Positions 29,116-38,231 of a stretch of 64,000 nt of DNA are shown here, one piece after another (within the stretch, counting starts at the first letter, position 1; each line of letters opens with the position of its first letter). The stretch is from NCBI GenBank assembly GCA_963665155.2, contig OY761986.2, forward strand, positions 310,001 to 374,000. Reading direction: 5' to 3'. Under the pieces are notes generated by a model. That model saw nothing but the letters and a program-made list of their open reading frames with translations, did no database searches and had not been told where the DNA came from. Source of the stretch: UBA1141 sp963665155 (lineage in GTDB: Bacteria; Chloroflexota; Dehalococcoidia; Lucifugimonadales; UBA3495). Made by a program: the position numbers and the translations under genes.

Positions 29116-31697
29116 CTACATTTGGATAAAGCCCAACGGGAATTGACAGGCTAGAACTATCGGGTTCTCGATGCCGAACGGGTTTATAGCATCCGGCAGG
29201 GCTTCCGACCTGTCTATCACCAGGAAGTGTACCTGAAGCGCCGGCAATGGCAACCCTTCGGGGATCTCGAAGCTGTGCGAGATGTCGAGACTTCCAGCCC
29301 CGTTTGCGTCGGTGCTTAGGGTCATCTCGGTGGTGGTCTTTTCCCCGTTCAGGGCTGACGACATCATGAAGATGACGTATTCGTGATCGGGCTTGAGGTC
29401 ACCGACCGTCACGGTAGCTTCGAACGTGGGGCTTTGGCCGGTGTAACTGATGCTCCCGTTGCCTCCGGAGTAGCCTGGGGCCCAACCGTAGTTAAACAGG
29501 GGCACACTGTCACCGGACAGGCTCGCGGGAGTCACTCCCGGAACGCTCAACTGCAAGAAGCCTAAGGGGAATGAGCAGGCCAGAGCAATGGGGTGAGCCA
29601 CGCCCAACGGATTGGGCAGCGTCCCAGTCAGATCCACGCTTTTGTCCACCACCAAGAAGTGGACTTGGAACGCAGGCAAGGGAGCCCCTTCAGCAGCCTC
29701 ATAGATTTTGGCGACGTTTATGGCGGCCGCCCCAGCTTCGTCCGTTGTAAACACGTAGGATGTGGAATCCAGTCCAGTCTTTCCGGTTAAGTCGTTTTCC
29801 ATGATGTACAGGTTATAGGTGTGGGAAGGCTTCAAGTCCGCTACGTTGACAGTGGCCGTAAATGACGAAGCCAGGGGCTTGTAGGTCACACTTCCGGTTG
29901 CGCCCGTGTGATTCGGGTCCCATCCAAAATCTTGGAAGGCGACGGTGTTGGTCAAGCCACCCCCCTCGACACCTGGGACTACGGAAAGCACTGCGGGCAG
30001 TGGCGTGCCTGGCACTAGGCCCAGAAGACGGGCAGCTGCGAAGTTGGCTATATACAGGGTGTTGCTGTCGCTACCAACGCCAAACTGAAGGTTCGACGGG
30101 TTCTGAATTCTGGCTCCACTTAGAACCGGGCTAATATCCCCTGAAGGCGATACCGAGACAACCGCATCTCCGCCAAAGAGCGCGACGTATATATTGCCGG
30201 ACGGGTCGAGGGTCATGCCGTCGGGACCAGGCATATTGGCTGCGTCCTCAACGAAGACTTCAACTGTGCCTGGGCTGCCGTCTGCGCCAACGGGGATGCG
30301 GACGATGCGAGATTTATCGGTGACGGACACGTAGAGGTTGTTCTCTCCCTGGTCGAAAACCACTCCATTGGCGCCGATGGGGAATCCCAAGGGACCCGGA
30401 GGCAATGTGCCAAGGAGTAAGTCGTCCACAACCCATGTGGTGACGGTGCCGTTGGAATCAATCTTCCATACGCCACCGCCAATGGTGTCAGTTACGAACA
30501 TGTCGCCGTTACTGTCGAATGCCAGGCCGTTGGGGAAGCCCTCCACCGGCAGTGGGGCGAACAAATCCGTGGTTGCGCCAGCAGAGGTGACCCTCCGCCA
30601 TGGGTTTCGGGGTCGAAGCTAGTCATGGCAACATAAAGGGCGCCTGCGGCGTCGAAGTCCATGCCTACCATGAAACCGGCGCCGGGCGCTGGCAACTGGG
30701 CGTAGGTTGCTACCTCGCCCGACGGCGTGATTATCTTGATTTCCCCGGTGGGGGCCATGCCAGCGTAGATGTTCCCTTGGCTGTCGATGGCCAGACCTTC
30801 AGGAAACTCAAATGCATTGGCGTCGAGCAAAGCGACGTTGGACGCTTGCCGCTCAACCACCGTAACCGAACCCTCCATGCCCATGGAGACATGCAAGGCG
30901 CAGATGTATTCGAATCTTCCAGCTTTGCTGAAAGTCATGCTAAAGCTGGCTCCCAAGGGCGCGTCTTGCCCGATGGTGCCCGAGTTCCAATAACCGGTGC
31001 CATCGAAGGTTGAAGCAGGCTTCGCCGGGAGCAACACGGCGGGATTTATTCTCAACAGCGGAGGTCCAGCGTCTTGAGGTTCCGGCAAAACAAACTCAGG
31101 AGCTTGCTGACCCGGATGGAATGTAACAGTGTGGAAGGCTGGCGAGGTCCAAACTACGGTATCGCCTTCTTCGATGGTGATGTCTTTGGCCAAGAATTCA
31201 AAGACTTCAGAGAATCGGCTGGGTCCTCGGGTTCCCGCTTGCACGTGCCAAATGGTGGTGCCGTTGGGGCCGGCCTCTTGGGTAACAACAAACGGGGATA
31301 GTTGTTTGATCTGCTCGATTTCCGCCAATAACGGCGCCAATTCCGTAGCCGCTTGCGCGTCTATGTCGGCTTGAGACGGAACATCTTTGGCCGTGGCGGC
31401 TACAACTTGGACTGTGCCCTTCTGGAAGGGATGTACAAGACAGACAAACTCGTAGGTGCCAGGGGTATCAAAATTCAGCGTGAAAGTATTGTTGGCTGGC
31501 GTTCCAGGAGGGCCCGCAGGCACATCGGACAAAATTCCGGAGCTTGCGAAGCTGGTGCCGTCATATGTCTCGGCTGGTGCGCCAGGCGCCCGGCTCGGGA
31601 AAGCAGACTGGGGGTTCAACATAAAGTCTGTTGCACCACCGCCGGGAATAGGCATTTCGAAGCCCGGCATCGCAGCCTCACATTGCTGAGCGCTCTC
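29116..31697 (-). pseudogene. Cupredoxin/NHL-propeller protein, 5'-truncated and frameshifted
   Basis: From the N-terminal side there are two plastocyanin-like domains (FVCLVHPFQKG, and AFHTVTFHPG with YICALHVSMGMEG), an SMP-30/NHL propeller (FPEGLAIDSQGNIY, FPNGLAFDSNGDMF, MTLDPSGNIYVALFGGD) and two repeated C-terminal domains ending FPLGFLQ and FPLGFIQM. A frameshift near 30593 separates THGG from VTSAGATTDLFAPLP. The start of the first cupredoxin, its first His ligand and any export signal are missing at 31697, where IS1182-like copy B begins and an in-frame TAG occurs. Copper binding is inferred from motifs. Confidence 0.75.
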
Positions 31698-31700
31698 CTA

Positions 31701-33566
31701 GGCCGAAAAGTACCCTGACCTAGGCTGTCCCGATATACTGGGCAAGAGATTTAATAAATGGGTGTGGGAGGTTGAGGATGCTGGGAGTACGGTCGGCGCA
31801 ACGAGGGCTGCTGGAAGCGGATCACCTGTACCTGGACTATGTGGGCCGGGGCTCCTTCTATGGCTTCCTGGCCTCCCTGCGGGGACAGCTATTTCGAGAC
31901 GAAGAGTTCGCCGAGCTATATTGCCCAGACAATGGCCGGGATAGCGTGCCCGCAAGTCTGGTGGCCACTGCGCTGTTGTTGCAAGCCTACGACAAAGTCA
32001 GCGACGCCGAAGCCAAACAGCGGGCGGATTTTGATATCCGGTGGAAGGTGGCGTTGGGGATTGAGGTGGAGGACCGGCCCTTTGCCAAGAGCACGCTGCA
32101 GCTGTTTCGAGCCCAGCTGATCCTCCACGACCGGGTGCGGGCCGTCTTTCAGCGCAGCCTCCAATTCGCCCGGCAGACCGGATACCTGAAAGGACGCCGG
32201 ATGAAGGTGGCGGTAGACACCACCTACATTCTGGGCCGAGGGGCGGACAAGGACACCTACAACTTGCTGGCCGACGGCATAGTCCAGGTAGTGCGGGCGC
32301 TTTCGGACCTGGATGGGACGCGGCCCGAGGAATGGGCCTTGAGACACGGTCTGGAACTCTACTTTGGCTCCAGTGTGAAGGGAGAGGCAGAGATTGACTG
32401 GGACAACCAGAAAGAGCGGCAAGCCTTACTGCAGAAGATAGTAGCCGATGCCGACCTGGTGTTGGAGCTGGCCCGTCAGGTCCAGGGTCAGTTCCCCGAG
32501 GAGAGCCCCCAGCGCCAGGGTATAGTGGAAGCGGCGGAGTTGCTGGGGCAACTGTTACTGCAGGATGTGGAACGCCATGGCCCAGGAGGATGGCCCAGCC
32601 CTGAAGGATGGGGTAAGCCGGGACCGCATCCCTTCGGTACACGACCCGGAGATGCGCCACGGCCGTAAAAGCAGCAGCAAACGCTTCGACGGACATAAGG
32701 CTGCGGTGGTGGTGGATACCGATTCCCAACTGGTGACCGCGGTAGACATCCTGCCCGGCAATGCCGGTGACAACACTGGAGTCCTGGAACTGGTGGAGCA
32801 GAGTGAGGAGAACACGGGCATAGCGGTGGAGGAGACTATCGGGGATGCGGCCTATGGGGATGGCGGGACGCGGCAGGCCTTTGCCGATGCTGGTCGGACT
32901 CTAATAGCCAAGGTGCCGGGTCGCCCTAATAAGGCCTGCTTCCCCAAGGAGGACTTCCAGATCGACTTGGAGGCAGGAACCTGCACCTGCCCAGCCGGTA
33001 ATGTTACCCACACCCTGCGGACCTTCGGCACCCGGACCAACCGGTTGGGTCGGACCTACCTGGCCCGGAGTTTCCAATTCGACCCGGCGGTCTGCGGCGT
33101 ATGCCCCCTGCGGTCCCAGTGCGTGGCGGCGCGGTACGGGGCGGGACGCACCGTAGCCCTGCATCCCCAAGAGGCGCTCTTGCAACAAGCCCGGGACTTC
33201 CAGCGGAGTGAGGGCTTTGCTGAATACCGTAGGCCGCGCCAGGCGGCCGAGCATCGCCTGGCGCGGCTGGCGCAACTGGGGGTCCGCCAATCTCGCTACT
33301 TCGGCCGAGCCAAGACCCGATTCCAACTACTCATGGCGGCCACGGTGGCCAACCTGACCCTGGTGGCTACCAAGATGGGGATGATATCTCCGGCTCCAGG
33401 CTCCTCTCACGATAAACCGGACCAGCAAGCCCCAGGGTCGCCCATCGTTACTACCCAATTCATATTGGCCGCAGCCAACTGGGTCACTCTTAGCCTCAGA
33501 CTTACAGTCCACTGGTTATCCTCCACGCCATCCCGTCACAGCAGGGCTTTTCAGCCGGGTTTCTAG
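31701..33566 (+). mobile_element. IS1182-like insertion sequence, copy B
   Basis: This copy is nearly identical to copies A and C. The outer left end is missing: the first element bases are ggccgaaaag, where the other copies have six more (aactcc) and then a CTAG. The right end is complete and followed by CTAG (33563-33566). A 7-bp insertion (atggccc) lies at about 32577. Both flanks are genes that lack their 5' parts, which points to a rearrangement at this copy. Confidence 0.88.
31778..33566 (+). pseudogene. IS1182 family transposase, copy B, frameshifted
   Basis: The frame is intact from the ATG at 31778 through the first catalytic Asp (VDTTYILGRG). It is then lost at the 7-bp insertion near 32577, after LLLQDVERH. 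The remaining part, with GDAAYGDGG and the cysteine-rich segment, continues in another frame to the TAG at 33564-33566. It differs from copy A by a few single bases, for example Pro for Leu in the segment EYRRPRQAAE. Confidence 0.85.
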
Positions 33567-34021
33567 GATACTTTGTCAACGAAGATCAAGGGTCCGGGAA
33601 GGCTCTGGAAGGGCTGCCGGAACACATAGAATCGCTTTCCCTGAACTACAGCCTTATTATCTTGGACGATTTGACACAATTGGTTAAGAGTTCCGGGACG
33701 AACCACAGCATAAACTTTTTCAATGAATGCAGGCTACTATGCAATCCGGAATTTGGAATTATCATTGCCTTAGACACCTCCGGATTGAAGCAGGAAATGT
33801 TGGGTCAAGTCGGAAACCTAATCAATACTCATGTGCGGCTGAGCGTTCAAAGTCCCAAGCGCGGCGACGATAGGAAAGGGGTTCACCTATTGGATGTACC
33901 TAAGGTGAAAGACACCTACCTAAACTGGACGAACATGGTGTGCTTTGAAGTCGACCCGGCGTTAGCAATTAGCATGAGCATGGGGCTCAAAGTAATACCT
34001 GCTGCTGGTACAAACGGGTAG
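33567..34021 (+). pseudogene. RecA/KaiC-like ATPase, C-terminal fragment
   Basis: The frame enters directly from the IS end (GYFVNEDQGSG...) and includes a Walker-B-like segment SLIILDDLTQLV and a C-terminal NMVCFEVDPALAISM. This arrangement resembles the C-terminal half of single-domain KaiC/FlaH-type ATPases. The Walker A part is missing, so the gene lost its 5' half at IS1182-like copy B. Family assignment is by motif only. Confidence 0.5.
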
Positions 34022-34320
34022 CCCAAGCTTTAATAAAACTAACGCCCGGATGTCGGTAAGCTGGAATCGAGACGCGCCCCTTTGGCGATTTGCATCGTGT
34101 TTTTGGCGCAAGCGGCATTGGCAATTGTCAGGTTGTGGGTCTCAGTAATTTGCTGAAATTGGTTCGACACTGGCCCGCCACATCGTACCCCTGTAAAAGC
34201 CGAACCAGAGTAAAGCCGAAGAGTTGTCAAAAGAGAAGCAACCTGAATTTAGGTATCGTCAGCATTGGTGAAACCGGTGCTGACGATACCTCATTACCGT
34301 TGATGCCTAACAGTTGGTGT
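34022..34320. other. Intergenic region with a long hairpin
   Basis: No gene is visible. The segment contains a hairpin at 34251-34291 with 14 perfect base pairs, extended to 19 with two G-T pairs, and a GAA loop. No T tract follows. It lies between two convergent gene remnants and could end transcription or be an independent structure. Confidence 0.55.
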
Positions 34321-35018
34321 TTATGAAGAGCTTGGCGCAACTATCATTGCGCCGATGGCAATCCTGGGTAATTGGACTTCGACTGGCTTCCATTCTTGGC
34401 CGCCGTCTTCGCTGCAATAAATTTTCCCGCTGTCGGTCCCTGCGTATACCCTGGATTGACCCGTGGGGTCCCAGTCGATGGCCACCACCATATCGTCGTC
34501 GCTGCCGACCGACGTAATCAACTCCCATTGGTCTCCACCGTTGGTTGAACGGTAGAACTGGGGATTGGCCCGGCCAGCGTTGGTAGACACGGCCACCAAT
34601 ACCAAGTCGGCATCATGGGGCGCCGCGCTGATGTGCAGAGTATATCGGCGTTCGAGACCAGTGTTAATCAATTTCCAGTTGCTGCCCCCGTCATCGCTCC
34701 GATACGGAGCCTGGGCGGTAGCAACATAGACCCGGTTAGGGTTGGCACCGCTAATGTCTACGAGGTGGATATCGTCGTTGGTGCAACTGGGTCCAACTCC
34801 CGCCGCCGTCCGCGGACTTGACGATTCCGCCAACTTCGATGCCAGCATATATGGTGTCCGGGTTACCGGGAACCGTGCGCAATTCGCGGACATGGGAAAG
34901 GCGATCCCCGTGGAAATTCCACTGGTCGGCCTCGGGTACTTCTCGAAAACTTCGTGACTCTTCCCACGTCTCGCCGCCATCATCCGATCGGAATAGAGCG
35001 GCGGGCTCGCTGCCAACG
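34321..35018 (-). pseudogene. BNR/sialidase-type propeller, C-terminal part, cut by IS3
   Basis: BNR-type Asp-box repeats are visible (SDDGGETWEES, SADGGGSW, SDDGGSNWKLI, STNGGDQWELI, SEDGGQEWKPV). The segment next to the IS is in a different frame from the rest; the change is near 34780. Joining this part to 36214-36501 across the AACG target duplication gives EVLFVGSEPAALFRSDDGG in frame. It is thus the second half of a gene that was interrupted and later frameshifted. Paralogues lie at 44205 and 47313. Confidence 0.8.
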
Positions 35019-35047
35019 TGACCTTACCCCGAAGTTAGTATCATTGG

Positions 35048-35863
35048 CTAGTAGAGTCCAGCCATAGAGCCAGCAAACTCTTTGGGCGTTTTACCCTTCA
35101 GGGAACTGTGGGGCCTGACCTCGTTGTAGTCCTGCCGCCAGTTCTCTATGATCTCCCTGGCATGCCTTACACTCATGAACCAGTTGATGTTCAAGCATTC
35201 GTCGCGTAGTCGGCCGTTGAAGCTCTCAGCAAAGGCGTTCTCTACCGGCTTGCCAGGACGTATAAAGCTTAACTTGATGCCCCTCCGATAGGCCCACTCA
35301 TCCATGGCCTTGCTTGCGAACTCCGGGCCGTTGTCCACAGTGATCACCTCAGGTAGTCCCCGTGTCTCTTCCAGTCTCTCCAGGACTCCCACCACTCTGG
35401 CGCCTCCCAGAGAGGTATCTACCTCGATGGCTGGGCACTCCCGTGAATAGTCGTCCACTATGGCCAATGCCCGGAAGCGCCGACCGGTCACAGTGCTATC
35501 AGAGACAAAGTCCATGGACCACCTCTGATTAGGACGTACAGGAGATGGAATGGTCTCCCGGACCCCTGCCGCCCCTTTGCGCCTCCTCTTCTTCCTGAGC
35601 GCAAGCCCCTCTTCACTGTAGATGCGCTCTGTACGCTTGTGATTGATCACCAGGCCTTCTCTCTTCAGCATGATGTGCAACCTGGGACTGCCAAAGCGCT
35701 TCCTCTCCCATGCCAGCTCACGCATTCTGCGACGCAGGACAGCATCATCACCCTGCTTCGACTTGTACCGATAGACCGAGGGTGAGATACCAGTAAGCAG
35801 ACAGGCCCTCCTCTCACTCAGCCCAAGACTCTCTATGGCATATGCCGCTGCCATCTTCCTCAC
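35048..35863 (-). CDS. IS3 family transposase OrfB
   Basis: This 271-residue integrase-type DDE domain has an HTH-like start (GLSERRACLLTGIS), WSMDFVSD (first Asp), ITVDNGPEF (second Asp) and NAFAESFNGRLRDECL (Glu). It is probably made mainly as an OrfAB fusion. The orfB frame is open upstream to overlap the orfA end, where AAAAAAC (35884-35878, minus strand) fits a -1 slippery heptamer. It contains all three catalytic residues. Confidence 0.92.
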   Translation of the reverse strand: MRKMAAAYAIESLGLSERRACLLTGISPSVYRYKSKQGDDAVLRRRMRELAWERKRFGSPRLHIMLKREGLVINHKRTERIYSEEGLALRKKRRRKGAAGVRETIPSPVRPNQRWSMDFVSDSTVTGRRFRALAIVDDYSRECPAIEVDTSLGGARVVGVLERLEETRGLPEVITVDNGPEFASKAMDEWAYRRGIKLSFIRPGKPVENAFAESFNGRLRDECLNINWFMSVRHAREIIENWRQDYNEVRPHSSLKGKTPKEFAGSMAGLY

Positions 35864-35871
35864 CTTGGGCT

Positions 35872-36138
35872 TCAGAAGTTTTTTGCCAGCAACTCCTTCA
35901 GAGACCAGTTGTCCAACGCCTGCTGGGCCACAATCTGCTTCAGGCGCCGGTTCTCTTCCTCAACGGACCTTAGCCTCTTCAACTCGTTCAACGTCAGCCC
36001 GGCGTACTTGGCTTTCCACTTGTAGAAGGTGCCTTCGCTCATGCCGTGCCTGCGGCACAGCTCCCCTGTCTTGGCCCCTGCCTCTGCCTCGTTCAGGACC
36101 CCTATGATCTGCTCCTCTGTGTACCTCTTCCGTGCCAT
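35872..36138 (-). CDS. IS3 family transposase OrfA
   Basis: This 88-residue helix-turn-helix protein (KRYTEEQIIGVLNEAEAG, then HGMSEGTFYKWKAKY) ends in a leucine-zipper-like coil (EENRRLKQIVAQQ). It binds the element ends and regulates transposition in characterised IS3 members. A slippery heptamer lies just before its stop. Confidence 0.92.
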   Translation of the reverse strand: MARKRYTEEQIIGVLNEAEAGAKTGELCRRHGMSEGTFYKWKAKYAGLTLNELKRLRSVEEENRRLKQIVAQQALDNWSLKELLAKNF

Positions 36139-36213
36139 GAGCCCTCCTTACTATGTCCTATTTTACCCGGAGGACTCTCTTTGCCACTGTTTCTGTTTTC
36201 GGGGGTAAGGTCA

Positions 36214-36501
36214 AACGAACAAAACTTCGGGCTGGTCAGGATGAGCTAAGACCGTATGGGCATAACCGGTCGGGTATGACGACATTTGACGCCATGTTTC
36301 CCCGCCGTCATCGGTCCTGTAAACGCCTGCCTCATAGGCGGCTAAGTAAGCGCGTCCCGGCTGGGCCGGGCTCGCCGACAATCGAGCGGCCGCATTGGCA
36401 ATCGCTGTAATCGTCCCAGTGTGCCATGTAACTCCGGCGTCGTTGCTGTTCAACACACACACCCCGTCATGAGTCCCAACGTAAAGTCGGGGAGCTTGCA
36501 A
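36214..36501 (-). pseudogene. BNR propeller, N-terminal part, cut by IS3
   Basis: This is the start of the interrupted gene (RLYVGTHDGVCVLNSNDAG, RTDDGGETWRQM), ending at the IS3 insertion after EVLFV. By comparison with its paralogues the start is probably the TTG at 36501, giving MQAPRLYVG. The open frame continues upstream through the tandem repeat to 36777, but that part has simple composition. No signal peptide is seen. Confidence 0.65.
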
Positions 36502-36565
36502 ACCTTGGATGGTACTCCACCAAAAATGTTCGGATCGGAAATTGCGAGCTATCTTGAATCTTATT

Positions 36566-36670
36566 GACCAGGACTTGATTGACCAGGACTTGATTGACCG
36601 GGACTTGATTGACCGGGACTTGATTGACCGGGACTTGATTGACCGGGACTTGATTGACCGGGACTTGAAA
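36566..36670. repeat. 7 x 15-bp tandem repeat (VNTR)
   Basis: Seven units of 15 bp lie head to tail. Units 1-2 read gaccaggacttgatt, units 3-6 gaccgggacttgatt, and unit 7 ends in aaa. The array lies in the divergent spacer between the BNR start and the HtrA-like gene, a place where promoters are expected. No spacers separate the units, so it is not a CRISPR array. Confidence 0.9.
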
Positions 36671-36785
36671 TTTATAAGGCAACTGTTGAGGTAATTTGAA
36701 GGTGTTTCGGCTCCACCTTCGACGCAATTAATATTGCCCCAAGCGATTATCTCTATCCGACTAACTCTTAGGGGCACTCGCTATA

Positions 36786-37991
36786 CTGAAAAGAACTTCA
36801 ATTCTGCTTCTAGCCTCCTTTTTGTTTGTCGCTCTGCTCGCCGCTTGCGGTGGCGACGGCAACACTCCGGTGCAGGAAGCAGCGGAAACAGCGGTGCCTT
36901 TACTAGCTACGGCAACCCAAACAGGCGCAGGCCAAGCATCTGGCAGCCCCACCCAAGATACCCCTGGCGTTTCGGTTGAGACCTCGTCGGTGTCGCCCGC
37001 CGATACGCCCACATCCGATTCGAGTTCCTCCAACTCAATACGGATGTCGCCGATTAACGACGGTCTTCCGACAGTCGAGGTTGTTAAGAAGCTGAAACCC
37101 TCGGTCGTTCAGATTGTGACCGAGGTTGCGGCCATGGGCGCCATGAACCAAGTAGTACCCAGTATGGGTGTTGGAACCGGAATTGTGTTGGATGAGGAGG
37201 GATTCATTCTCACCAACAACCACGTAATCAGGGGCGCGCAAGCGATTACCGTAACGTTGAACGATGGACGTACATTTCCGGCTGAATTGATTGGCGGAGA
37301 CGCTGGCACTGACACAGCCGTAATTAGAATCCAAGCGGAGGGTCTCAGTCCGGCGGTGTTGGGGAAGTCATCGGAACTGCTTGTGGGTCAAGACGTAATC
37401 GCCATCGGACACGCACTGGGATTGCCGGGCGGCCCAACCGTGAGCAAAGGTGTTGTGAGTGCCCTGGGCCGGTCGATCGCCGTAGGTGCTCAGACCACTA
37501 TGGTAGATCTTATTCAGACCGATGCGTCGATAAACCCCGGTAACAGCGGTGGACCGTTAGCCAATACCTTGGGTGAGGTGATTGGTATGAATACTGCGGT
37601 TATAAGGGGTAGCCAAGGCATAGGTTTCGCGATAAATATCGACGACGCCCAATTTGTAGTCGAACAACTTATGGCAAGAGGATACGTTGATAGAGGATTT
37701 CTCGGTATCTCCCCCATCAACCTCTCACCGGCGCTGGCGGGCCGGGTAGGCGTTCCAGTGTTACAGGGAATTGTGATCGTCCGCATTGGGGCAGGAATGC
37801 CCGCCGACGTGGCGGGACTGCTCCCGGAGGACGTTATCGTCGAACTGGGTGACGAACCAATCATCAATACCGGCGAAATGTCCAAGTTCTTGGTTCAGCA
37901 CCCTCCCGGAGAGACTATCACCGTAGGTTATTACCGAAGGGGAGAGAAGAACACGACTCAATTGACTCTTGCCGAGCGCCCAACCCCATAA
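36786..37991 (+). CDS. HtrA/DegP-like serine protease lipoprotein
   Basis: This trypsin-like protease has the triad His146 (TNNHVIRG), Asp176 (GTDTAVI) and Ser254 (NPGNSGGPL), followed by one PDZ domain (about residues 305-390). The N-terminus is a lipoprotein signal (KRTSILLLASFLFVALLAAC) and a Ser/Thr-rich linker, so it acts outside the cytoplasmic membrane in protein quality control. The full signal requires a start at CTG 36786 or ATA 36783. The first standard start (TTG 36822) would leave only nine residues before the lipobox Cys. AGGGG lies upstream of the non-canonical start. Confidence 0.85.
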   Translation: MKRTSILLLASFLFVALLAACGGDGNTPVQEAAETAVPLLATATQTGAGQASGSPTQDTPGVSVETSSVSPADTPTSDSSSSNSIRMSPINDGLPTVEVVKKLKPSVVQIVTEVAAMGAMNQVVPSMGVGTGIVLDEEGFILTNNHVIRGAQAITVTLNDGRTFPAELIGGDAGTDTAVIRIQAEGLSPAVLGKSSELLVGQDVIAIGHALGLPGGPTVSKGVVSALGRSIAVGAQTTMVDLIQTDASINPGNSGGPLANTLGEVIGMNTAVIRGSQGIGFAINIDDAQFVVEQLMARGYVDRGFLGISPINLSPALAGRVGVPVLQGIVIVRIGAGMPADVAGLLPEDVIVELGDEPIINTGEMSKFLVQHPPGETITVGYYRRGEKNTTQLTLAERPTP

Positions 37992-38231
37992 AATGGGAGC
38001 ACCGGAGCCGAAATTGTCGTACTTGCGAATTAATGGGTTTCTAATCAATGGGTATCCGCACTGCAACCTTTTGGAGACCGGCGCATCTTAGATAATACGG
38101 TCGCTGTTTCCAGATATTTCTGGTCTCGACCGTCCCGGTTTGAGCTGATGTGATTTGAATGCGGTAGGTATCGCCACACAGCACGGGAATAACGAGTCCT
38201 CGGGTAATCTTTGATCTACTTTGGAGGAGCC

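Larger units (their letters stand above)
35019..36213 (-). mobile_element. IS3-family insertion sequence (IS407-group type)
   Basis: The element is 1195 bp with ends tgaccttacccc (left) and the matching inverted end at right. It is flanked by a 4-bp duplication AACG at 35015-35018 and 36214-36217. Two overlapping frames, orfA and orfB, fill it. It looks complete and could be active. Confidence 0.9.

Noticed and set aside
36566..36670. CRISPR array
   Set aside because: The 15-bp units abut without spacers and no cas genes are present. It is a tandem repeat.
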